From assembly GCA_021158645.1 (NCBI GenBank), contig JAGGUH010000038.1, positions 1-6,066 on the forward strand: a stretch of 6,066 nt of DNA, written 5' to 3'. The position numbers and the translations under genes are program-made. The notes beneath the pieces were generated by a model. It searched no databases. It saw only the letters and a list, made by a program, of their open reading frames with translations, and was not told where the DNA came from. Below are positions 1 through 5,701 of this stretch, piece by piece; positions within the stretch are counted from its first letter, which is position 1, and every line of letters begins with the position of its first letter. The DNA is from a bacterium. Lineage in GTDB: Bacteria > Patescibacteriota > Minisyncoccia > UBA6257 > JAGGUH01.

Positions 1-46
1 GCTTTATCTCTTCCATTGATTTATTTTTGCAGCAATCCGGCTTCAT
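1..46 (-). CDS. Possible 5' end of a minus-strand gene (partial, runs off left edge)
   Basis: On the minus strand an ATG at 46-44 opens a frame that stays open to the window edge and reads MKPDCCKNKSMEEIK. An in-frame TAA lies 9 bp upstream of this ATG, so the start cannot be extended. Fifteen codons are too few to name a product. The visible part is hydrophilic, has an adjacent Cys pair (C5, C6) and looks soluble rather than like a signal peptide. No Shine-Dalgarno is present, but none of the other genes here has a good one either. If real, it is transcribed divergently from the cohesin gene at 300. It could equally be a chance frame in the distal end of a spacer. Confidence 0.3.
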   Translation of the reverse strand, partial: MKPDCCKNKSMEEIK

Positions 47-60
47 TAAATTAATTTAAT
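45..60. promoter_or_regulatory. 16-bp perfect palindrome overlapping the leftward start codon
   Basis: ATTAAATTAATTTAAT reads the same on both strands. Its left two bases overlap the ATG of the putative minus-strand gene. The placement would suit an operator, but the element is entirely A/T in an A/T-rich spacer, so chance is a serious alternative. Confidence 0.2.
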
Positions 61-299
61 CAATCTTCATTGATAAAATATCTCTTTTTATTTTTTTGTC
101 AAGCAGATAGAGCTTTATTGCAACAAAATTGATTCCCTTCAAAAATTTTTTTGATTCGCTGATAAAATCAATCAAGAAAAAAGTATTTCGAAAAAACTTT
201 TCGCCATACAGAAATTTTAATTTTTAAGTTTTCCACATTGACAAGAGGTTTTTTTTATTTAAAGTTTTTGCTATAAGAAAATCCAAGGTCGAGTTTTAG
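47..299. other. AT-rich divergent intergenic region
   Basis: No credible gene is seen on either strand. The stretch holds a 16-bp perfect palindrome at its left end, several ATTGAT/ATCAAT words, two copies of GATAAAAT (72-79 and 161-168), a small inverted repeat TTGATT/AATCAA (151-156 and 166-171, 9-nt loop), and near its right end a TTGACA hexamer (238-243) and an extended -10 element (269-277). It probably carries the promoter for the cohesin cluster and possibly one for the leftward frame. Confidence 0.5.
269..277 (+). promoter_or_regulatory. Putative extended -10 promoter for the cohesin/dockerin gene
   Basis: TGCTATAAG matches the extended -10 form TGnTATAAT at all positions but the last. 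It lies 22 bp before the ATG at 300, which would give a leader of roughly 15 nt. A perfect TTGACA occurs at 238-243, but the 28-bp spacing to TATAAG is too long for a standard sigma-70 pair, so the extended -10 would have to work largely alone or with the T-rich stretch near 249-254. Predicted by eye only. Confidence 0.35.
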
Positions 300-1367
300 A
301 TGAAAAATAGTTACTATAAAAATATGGATTTTAAAGATTCATTAAAAAAACCATCAGGTATTGTTGTTTTAATAACTTTAATTTTTGTTTTGGGAGTTTT
401 ATTTTGGAAAATTGATGGAATTAAAGAAATGCTAACAGGATTAGTAGGAACAGAGGAAAAAGCGATTTTATCTTTAGAGAGCAGTAAAACAAACTGCCGA
501 GTTGGAGAGAAAGTTAATTTAAATTTGAAATTGAATTCAAACAATCAAGACATTGTAGCACTTGATGCTTTCATAAAATATAATCCTGATTATTTTGCTT
601 TAAAAAGCATTGATACTTCTAATTCAATTTTTGGAGTTAATAATGAATGTACTTATCAGGGCAATTTCTGCCAATTGACTAATTTTAACACTCCTACTAA
701 TTTTAGCACTCCTGGAGTAGTAGAAATAGTTCAGGCAAAACCAAGCCCTGGAGTAAATAATTCTGATGGTTTAGTGGCTCAATTACAATTTCGATGTTTG
801 AAAAAAATGAATTTCTCAGAAGATAATTTTACTATTGATTTAAATAAATCCAATGTGATTTTAGACAGTGAAGATGGAGAAAATGTTTTAAGTGGAGTTA
901 ATAATCTTATTTTAAACATTATTGCCGGTTCTTCTGCTTCTGGAAAATTAAAAATAAAGCGAGTTCAAGGAAAGAGAAATAAACCATTAGTGTTTATAAT
1001 AAGGATATTAGATGTTGATACCGAAAAAATAATTAAAGAAATAAATAAATCCGTTTCTGATTGTGATGAACAGGAATTTGAAGTCGATCCTAAAGTTGAA
1101 CCAGGATCCTATTTGATTAAAGTAAGAGCAGCCGGCTATTTAGCAAAAAAAATTACTGCAAATTGGCCTCCATCTCAAGTTATTGAAGTCCCTATTTTAA
1201 GAGCCGGTGACCTGAACGGAGATGGAATTATAAATGAATTGGATTGGAGTTTATTGCATGGACATTGGCATAAACCTTTTGAATCTGGAGATTTTAATTC
1301 TGATGGAATTATCAATACTTTAGATTGGAGTTTTATGAACCGCAATTGGGGACTTACCGAAAGTTAG
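300..1367 (+). CDS. Membrane-anchored cohesin + dockerin protein
   Basis: A 355-residue surface protein. A short basic N-terminus is followed by one hydrophobic segment (residues about 20-37) that should act as an uncleaved signal anchor, leaving the rest outside. Residues about 54-209 form a cohesin-like beta-sandwich, recognised by the LSLESSKTNCRVGEKVNLNL opening, the LDAFIKYNPDYFALKSI strand pair and the SNVILDSEDGENVL ending that parallels the two downstream proteins. Residues about 213-299 look like a second small beta-sandwich (carboxypeptidase-regulatory or PEGA-like, with VEPGSYLIKVRAAGY). Residues 302-352 are a dockerin with two EF-like calcium loops: D304/N306/D308/N312/D315 and D331/N333/D335/N339/D342. 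A TAG stop lies directly upstream of the ATG, so this is the longest possible start; Met9 is an alternative. Only a weak AAGG at 285-288 precedes it. The gene is 62 bp ahead of a second cohesin gene. The dockerin call is strong and the cohesin call good; the binding partner is unknown. Confidence 0.85.
   Translation: MKNSYYKNMDFKDSLKKPSGIVVLITLIFVLGVLFWKIDGIKEMLTGLVGTEEKAILSLESSKTNCRVGEKVNLNLKLNSNNQDIVALDAFIKYNPDYFALKSIDTSNSIFGVNNECTYQGNFCQLTNFNTPTNFSTPGVVEIVQAKPSPGVNNSDGLVAQLQFRCLKKMNFSEDNFTIDLNKSNVILDSEDGENVLSGVNNLILNIIAGSSASGKLKIKRVQGKRNKPLVFIIRILDVDTEKIIKEINKSVSDCDEQEFEVDPKVEPGSYLIKVRAAGYLAKKITANWPPSQVIEVPILRAGDLNGDGIINELDWSLLHGHWHKPFESGDFNSDGIINTLDWSFMNRNWGLTES
1203..1355 (+). other. Dockerin domain coding region (two EF-like repeats)
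   Basis: The two repeats are 27 residues apart. The first reads GDLNGDGIINELDWSLL and the second GDFNSDGIINTLDWSFM, each with calcium ligands at loop positions 1, 3, 5, 9 and 12. Each ends in a Trp (W323, W350). Loop positions 10-11, which set partner choice in clostridial dockerins, are EL and TL rather than the classical ST pair. Between the loops is an H-x-H-x-H run (H320, H322, H324) that is N-x-N-x-G in repeat two. Confidence 0.85.
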
Positions 1368-1429
1368 AAAGTATTAAAAAAAATTAAACTTTAGTTTTTT
1401 ATTAAAATTACTAAATTTTTTTAAAGATT

Positions 1430-2035
1430 ATGGACAAACATTTTTCAAATCAACAAGTTAAATTTATTATATTTCTCTTATTAGGAAGTGTAGCTTTGGC
1501 TTTTTTAATACTTGTATTAATTGAAAAGATGTCTTTTTTTCCAGGAGGAATATATTCTCCTCCTGATTTAAAAGTTCCAAGAAAGACACCGAAGGTTTTT
1601 TTAGAAATGAAGGTTTCCTCTGACCAAATTTCAGATTCAAAAACCTTGCCAGTGTCTCTTTATCTTAACTCTCAAGGAAAAAAGGTAGATGGGATTGGAA
1701 TTGTAATTTTATATGATCCTAAATTTTTAGATATTGACGCTTCAAGAATCATTGCCGAGAATTCAGAGTTACCAAAAGTAATTTTTCCGGTAAAGAATAT
1801 GCCAAAAGGAGAACTTAGATTTTCTTTAATTTCTTCAGTTGATGGATATTTCCAAGGTAAAGGAAAAATTGCCACATTGAAATTTAAAGTTCTTCGAGAA
1901 GGAACAACCGATTTGAATTTTAAATTTAGACCTGGCGCTACTGATGATTGTAATGTTGCTTTATATAAAAAAGGCATTGATGTTTTAGAAGAAGTAAGAG
2001 GTGGAGGACAAATTTTCTTGACTTTTGCTAAATAA
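1430..2035 (+). CDS. Membrane-anchored single-cohesin protein
   Basis: A 201-residue protein with an N-terminal transmembrane anchor (residues about 11-32) and no signal-peptidase site I can see. A short Pro-rich spacer (about 37-54) is followed by a cohesin-like domain filling residues about 55-199. The domain shows the VDGIGIVILYDPKFLDI strand pair, the GKIATLKFKVLREGTTDLNF core and the TDDCNVALYKKGIDVLEEV end motif. The last two segments are clearly homologous to the downstream protein's GILATITFKVLSEGTTTLTF and TTDCNVASEGSDILSSV. Nothing follows the cohesin, so the protein is a minimal membrane tether, comparable in layout (not in proven function) to small anchoring scaffoldins. Its only Cys is C174. 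The start is the first Met before the membrane segment; no Shine-Dalgarno is seen. The stop is 5 bp before the next ATG, so the two are almost certainly co-transcribed. Confidence 0.8.
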   Translation: MDKHFSNQQVKFIIFLLLGSVALAFLILVLIEKMSFFPGGIYSPPDLKVPRKTPKVFLEMKVSSDQISDSKTLPVSLYLNSQGKKVDGIGIVILYDPKFLDIDASRIIAENSELPKVIFPVKNMPKGELRFSLISSVDGYFQGKGKIATLKFKVLREGTTDLNFKFRPGATDDCNVALYKKGIDVLEEVRGGGQIFLTFAK

Positions 2036-2040
2036 AATTA

Positions 2041-3861
2041 ATGGGACAAGTTAATTCTTATAATAAATTTTTAAAATTTCTTTTTTTAGTAGGAAGTTCT
2101 ATCTTTTTTTTATTTTTATTTTCTTTTTCTACTCAAGCGGCAACATTAGATCTTTCAAGTACTTCTACTTCGTTTCAGGTAGGGGATATTTTTGAAGTTC
2201 AAATTCTTCTTGATACTCAAAATAGCCAAATTGACGGTGTTGATATTCATTATTTGAATTACGACAATTCATTATTGGAAGTTCAAGATGCTGATTCGGC
2301 TACCTCCGGGGTCCAAATAGCACCTGGTTCTTTATTGCAAGAGACATTAGTAAATTCAGTTGAGGCAACTTCTGGTAAAATTGATTTTTCTCAAGTAACT
2401 AATCCGGGAACTACTTATAACGGTAATGGGATTTTAGCCACAATTACTTTTAAAGTTTTATCCGAAGGTACAACCACTTTAACTTTTGATTTTACTTCGG
2501 GAGATACTACCGATTGCAATGTGGCTTCTGAAGGATCAGATATTTTATCAAGTGTTGGAACTTTAACTTTAACTTTTAGTTCTTCTTCTATATCTACTTG
2601 TGAAGATTTAGGTGGCACCTGTCAAGATAATCCTTGCGATCAATATCATAATTGTTCTTCTTTAAATGGAAGTTGTGATTCTGGCTATTGCTGTTCTGGT
2701 GATTGTTTGCCAAATTGCACTGATTTAGGCGGTGTTTGTAAATCTAATTCTTGCAGCAATTATAATAATTGTTCTTCTTTAAGTGGTTATTGTGATTCTG
2801 GACATTGTTGTTCTGGTTCTTGTACCGCTAAAAGTAGCGGTGGTGGCGGAGGCGGTGGTGCCTCGATCGATCGAACTCCACCTACGATTAGTGAAATTCG
2901 AGTAAAAGAACTTACCACTTCAACTGCTTTAATTTATTGGAAGACAAATGAAAGAGCAACTTCAAAAGTTAACTATGGAACCTCAAGCGAGGAATATAAT
3001 TTTTCTACTTCTTCTTCTGCTTTAGTTTCAGAACACCAAATTTTGATTCAAGATCTTTTACCGGCTACCAGATATTATTTTGTGGTAATCTCTAAAGATT
3101 CTTCTGGAAATCAAAGGACATCAGAAGAGTTTGATTTTCAGACCCTTATTGTACCTCAAAAGAAAAATTTGGGAAAGATAGAAGTATTTCTTACTGAAAA
3201 TTCTTTCGAAGGAAGCCCTTTAGAAAAAGTTACTTTAACATTGCTACCTCTTAATTATCAATGTGTTACCGATAAAAATGGAAAATGTGCTTTTGAAGAT
3301 ATACCGGAAGGAATTTATTCTATTAAAGGAGAAAAAAAGAATCATATTTCTTATACCAAAAAGAATATAGAGGTAGTAAAAAACAAAACTATTCAGGTAA
3401 AAATTTATCTTAAAGAAGAAAAGAAAGCAGAATCGGGATCGAAAGAAAGAGGAGAGACGACAATATCGGTAATTTTTACTCAAAACCTTTATCCGGGGCA
3501 AAAAAACGAGCAGGTAAAAAAACTTCAAGAATTGCTGGCTACTGACAAAGATATCTATCCAGAAGGTTTAATTACTGGTTATTATGGAACCTTGACTACA
3601 AAAGCAGTACAAAAATTTCAATGCAAATATAATATTATCTGTTCTGGCAGTCCTCAAACCACTGGCTGGGGATTAGTTGGCTCAAAAACAAGAAAGAAAT
3701 TAAATGAAGTATTTGGGAAGAAAAAGACCATAGATAAAAATCGTGAGGCATTAATTGAAGCAATTAAAGAACAAATTAGATATCTTCAAAAACTTGTACT
3801 TCAACTCATTGCTCGTTTAAATAAACTTATTGAGCAAAGAAAATTAAAATTAAAAAGATAA
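2041..3861 (+). CDS. Secreted multidomain protein: cohesin, Cys-rich repeats, FN3, peptidoglycan-binding domain
   Basis: A 606-residue exported protein. Order of parts: signal peptide (1-33, likely cleaved at STQA|A); cohesin-like domain (35-180); two 39-residue Cys-rich repeats (187-225, 226-264); seven-Gly linker (267-273); fibronectin type III domain (279-369, with TALIYWKT and the LLPATRYYFVV strand); carboxypeptidase-regulatory or SpaA-like beta-sandwich (about 376-458, GSPLEKVTLTLLP and DIPEGIYSIKG); charged linker; peptidoglycan-binding-1-like domain (478-558, with LQELL, YPEGLITGYYG, TTKAVQKFQ and KTRKKLN); basic amphipathic helix, probably coiled coil (about 568-606). No catalytic motif is seen, so it is best read as a structural or adhesive scaffold linking a cohesin to a glycan or cell wall. 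It starts 5 bp after the preceding cohesin gene and ends 3 bp before a PrsW-family protease gene. The start is supported by the signal peptide; no Shine-Dalgarno is seen. Confidence 0.85.
   Translation: MGQVNSYNKFLKFLFLVGSSIFFLFLFSFSTQAATLDLSSTSTSFQVGDIFEVQILLDTQNSQIDGVDIHYLNYDNSLLEVQDADSATSGVQIAPGSLLQETLVNSVEATSGKIDFSQVTNPGTTYNGNGILATITFKVLSEGTTTLTFDFTSGDTTDCNVASEGSDILSSVGTLTLTFSSSSISTCEDLGGTCQDNPCDQYHNCSSLNGSCDSGYCCSGDCLPNCTDLGGVCKSNSCSNYNNCSSLSGYCDSGHCCSGSCTAKSSGGGGGGGASIDRTPPTISEIRVKELTTSTALIYWKTNERATSKVNYGTSSEEYNFSTSSSALVSEHQILIQDLLPATRYYFVVISKDSSGNQRTSEEFDFQTLIVPQKKNLGKIEVFLTENSFEGSPLEKVTLTLLPLNYQCVTDKNGKCAFEDIPEGIYSIKGEKKNHISYTKKNIEVVKNKTIQVKIYLKEEKKAESGSKERGETTISVIFTQNLYPGQKNEQVKKLQELLATDKDIYPEGLITGYYGTLTTKAVQKFQCKYNIICSGSPQTTGWGLVGSKTRKKLNEVFGKKKTIDKNREALIEAIKEQIRYLQKLVLQLIARLNKLIEQRKLKLKR
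2599..2832 (+). repeat. Two tandem 117-bp coding repeats (Cys-rich modules)
   Basis: The units at 2599-2715 and 2716-2832 encode 39 residues each with identical Cys spacing: C187, 194, 199, 205, 212, 217, 218, 222 and C226, 233, 238, 244, 251, 256, 257, 261. Shared words include DLGG, NCSSL, CDSG and CCSG. Eight cysteines per unit would allow four disulfides. The DNA copies are similar but differ at many third positions, so the duplication is not recent. I do not recognise a named family. Confidence 0.85.
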
Positions 3862-3864
3862 TCT

Positions 3865-4623
3865 ATGTTTTTGTTAGAGTTTTATCTTTTGCCTTTATTT
3901 TTGGCAATAATTTGTAGTACCAGTTGGTTGGTATTTTTTTATTTTTATACTCCAAAAAAAACAACTAAAATTTCTTTTTTGTTTGAATCGTTATTTTTTG
4001 GAATATGCTTGGGGATAATTACTTCTGCAGTTGAGTTTTTTCTTATAAAAAAGATATTTTTTCTTTTTAACATATCTCCAGTACTTTTTACCTATTTTCA
4101 AAATTTTAAGCAGATAATTATAGTTGGAATTTTTTCTTTTTTAATTATTGCTCCAATTGAAGAACTTTTTAAATTTCTGTTTTTAATCCAATTCTTTTTT
4201 AAAAGAAAGAACTTTTTTGATCAAATTGTAGATGGAATCAAGATTGGAGTTTGGTTTGGATTAGGATTTGTTTTGACGGAAAATTATTTATATTTTTTGA
4301 ATCATTTTTGGACTTTGCCTTTTAAAGAATTTTTTTGGATTTTTTTGGTAAGATTATTTATTTCTACTTTAGCCCATGCTCTTTATGGATCTATAGCGGG
4401 TTATTACTTGATATTATCAAGATTTAGCAAGGAAAAAAAAGATTTATTCTTAAAAGAAGGAGTTCTTGCTTGTTTGTTATTTCATGGGAGTTTTAATTTT
4501 TTGCTTTTTACTCCATTTAGTTTACCGTCTTTGTTTCTTTTATCTTTGGCTCTTATAATTGTTATTATTTGGTTTCATCAAAAAAGAAATTTGGAGTTTA
4601 AAAATTTTGACCAAAATAATTAA
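3865..4623 (+). CDS. PrsW-family intramembrane protease
   Basis: A 252-residue polytopic membrane protein with about seven or eight hydrophobic segments. It carries the family's ordered motifs: APIEELFK (E99, E100, K103; the EExxK signature), IVDGIKIGVWFGLGFVLTEN (D123, E139, N140), HALYGSIAG (H171) and HGSFNF (H207, N211), all within or beside membrane helices. Members of the PrsW family cleave substrates in or near the membrane; the Bacillus subtilis protein does this to an anti-sigma factor, but no sigma or anti-sigma gene is visible here. The ATG lies 3 bp after the stop of the secreted cohesin protein, so translational coupling is likely. It is the last gene of the tight cluster. Its substrate is unknown; the two membrane-anchored cohesin proteins encoded upstream are obvious candidates, by inference only. 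Confidence 0.88.
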   Translation: MFLLEFYLLPLFLAIICSTSWLVFFYFYTPKKTTKISFLFESLFFGICLGIITSAVEFFLIKKIFFLFNISPVLFTYFQNFKQIIIVGIFSFLIIAPIEELFKFLFLIQFFFKRKNFFDQIVDGIKIGVWFGLGFVLTENYLYFLNHFWTLPFKEFFWIFLVRLFISTLAHALYGSIAGYYLILSRFSKEKKDLFLKEGVLACLLFHGSFNFLLFTPFSLPSLFLLSLALIIVIIWFHQKRNLEFKNFDQNN

Positions 4624-4650
4624 AGTTCTTATTTTGGACTTGAAGCAAGA

Positions 4651-4680
4651 AATAAAATTTAATAAAATTTAATAAAACTT
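4651..4680 (+). repeat. 10-bp tandem repeat, three copies
   Basis: AATAAAATTT occurs twice in direct succession, followed by AATAAAACTT with one mismatch. It sits 27 bp after the stop of the PrsW-family gene and is outside any reading frame I can support. Confidence 0.6.
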
Positions 4681-4712
4681 TTGGAGCAGAGTTGGCGTGG
4701 AAATTGAATTAT

Positions 4713-4736
4713 TAACTTTAAAAAGTTATGTTTTTT
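4713..4736 (+). terminator. Weak intrinsic-terminator-like hairpin after the PrsW-family gene
   Basis: TAACTT (4713-4718) pairs with AAGTTA (4723-4728) around a 4-nt loop, and a run of six T follows at 4731-4736. With only one G-C pair the stem is weak, but the hairpin-plus-T-run order and its place between two transcription units fit a terminator. Confidence 0.3.
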
Positions 4737-4798
4737 GATATTTTTTAGAAATTTTTAACGATTTAAGTTTTTGTAAAAACAATTTTTATTTTTTTGCT

Positions 4799-5701
4799 AT
4801 GGCTACTTTTTATACTCATATTGAAAAAAATATTCTTAAAACTTGGACTTTAATATCAGTGTTTTTGATATTTATTATTGGAATTGGCTGGTTTTTTAGT
4901 TATCTTTTTAATTCTCGAATAATTTTATTAATTGCTGTAGTAATTAGTGTTACTCAAACATTTTTAAGTTATTTTTATTCTGATAAAATCATTCTTTCAA
5001 TGGTAAAAGCAAGAAGGATCGAAAAGAAAGATAATCCGGAACTTTATCGGATTGTGGAAAATTTATCTATTACTGCTGGGCTTCCAATGCCTCAGGTTTA
5101 TATTATGGACGAACTTCAGCCAAATGCTTTTGCTACTGGAAGAAATCCAAAACATTCGGCAATAGTAGTAACTGCCGGTCTTTTAGAAAAATTAGAGAAA
5201 TCAGAACTTGAAGGCGTTATTGCCCATGAACTTTCTCATATTAAAAATAAAGATATTTTTCTTGGAAGTATCGTTGTTGTTTTAGTCGGAATAGTTGCTT
5301 TGGTTTCAGATTTCTTTTTGAGATCGCTTTTTTGGTTTGGTCCAAGAAGAGATTCTGAAAGAGAAGGTGGCGCCATTTTTTTGATTTTAGGAATTATTGC
5401 GGCAATTTTAGCGCCAATTGCGGCAACTTTGATTCAGTTGGCAATTTCTCGAAAAAGAGAATTTTTAGCCGATGCTTCTGCAGTTCTTTTAACAAGATAT
5501 CCTGAAGGGTTAGCAAGGGCTTTAGAAAAAATTGCCTCTGATAAAGTTCCTTTAAGAGTTGCCAGTAATGCTACGAGTCACCTTTTTATTGCTTCTCCAT
5601 TTAAAGGCAATCAAACAAAGAACTGGTTTGCGAAAATTTTTATGACTCATCCGCCAATCGAAGAAAGAATTAAAGCATTAAGAGAAATGGAAATACAATA
5701 A
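4799..5701 (+). CDS. htpX: HtpX-like M48 zinc metalloprotease
   Basis: A 300-residue membrane zinc protease at the normal family length. Two N-terminal membrane segments (about 15-36 and 40-60) are followed by a cytoplasmic catalytic part with MPQVYIMDELQPNAFATGRN (97-116), the HEXXH site HELSH (H143, E144, H147) and the third zinc ligand in REFLADA (E221, with D225). Two further hydrophobic segments lie at about 152-175 and 191-216, and the C-terminal THPPIEERI (283-291) is the usual family ending. The role known for the family is degradation of misfolded or damaged inner-membrane proteins. The N-terminus MATFYTHIEKN matches the family's normal beginning, which supports this ATG although only T-rich sequence precedes it. 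The gene is 175 bp downstream of the PrsW-family gene and probably transcribed separately. All key residues are present. Confidence 0.95.
   Translation: MATFYTHIEKNILKTWTLISVFLIFIIGIGWFFSYLFNSRIILLIAVVISVTQTFLSYFYSDKIILSMVKARRIEKKDNPELYRIVENLSITAGLPMPQVYIMDELQPNAFATGRNPKHSAIVVTAGLLEKLEKSELEGVIAHELSHIKNKDIFLGSIVVVLVGIVALVSDFFLRSLFWFGPRRDSEREGGAIFLILGIIAAILAPIAATLIQLAISRKREFLADASAVLLTRYPEGLARALEKIASDKVPLRVASNATSHLFIASPFKGNQTKNWFAKIFMTHPPIEERIKALREMEIQ

Larger units (their letters stand above)
4624..4798. other. Intergenic gap before htpX
   Basis: These 175 bp contain no gene-sized frame. They hold a 10-bp tandem repeat (4651-4680), a small hairpin followed by a T-run (4713-4736) and then T-rich sequence running straight into the htpX start. 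A promoter for htpX is expected here, but I cannot single out a convincing -35/-10 pair; TTGATA at 4735-4740 has no good -10 at the right distance. Confidence 0.45.

Noticed and set aside
179..201. Inverted repeat AAAAGT/ACTTTT upstream of the first cohesin gene as a riboswitch or attenuator
   Set aside because: Only six A/T-dominated pairs with an 11-nt loop, and it lies upstream of the likely transcription start.
238..266. TTGACA at 238-243 as a -35 box of a standard sigma-70 promoter
   Set aside because: At a 17-bp spacing the -10 position (261-266) reads AAAGTT, and the good TATAAG is 28 bp away. The hexamer may be coincidental.
1376..1401. A/T hairpin between the first two cohesin genes (1378-1387 against 1391-1400, 3-nt loop) as a terminator
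   Set aside because: The stem has no G-C pair and includes one G-T wobble, so it should be very unstable. Oligo-A and oligo-T tracts of this kind arise easily in such AT-rich DNA.
314..3528. Minus-strand open frames inside the cohesin genes (314-544, 1672-1977, 2415-2618, 3244-3528)
   Set aside because: They lie opposite clear domain-bearing plus-strand genes and show no recognisable motif or sensible composition; they are shadows of the real genes.
300..5701. Alternative genetic code (TGA read as Gly, as in some CPR lineages)
   Set aside because: All five genes end in TAA or TAG and contain no internal TGA, while Gly is encoded normally by GGN. There is no sign of recoding, although five genes cannot exclude it.
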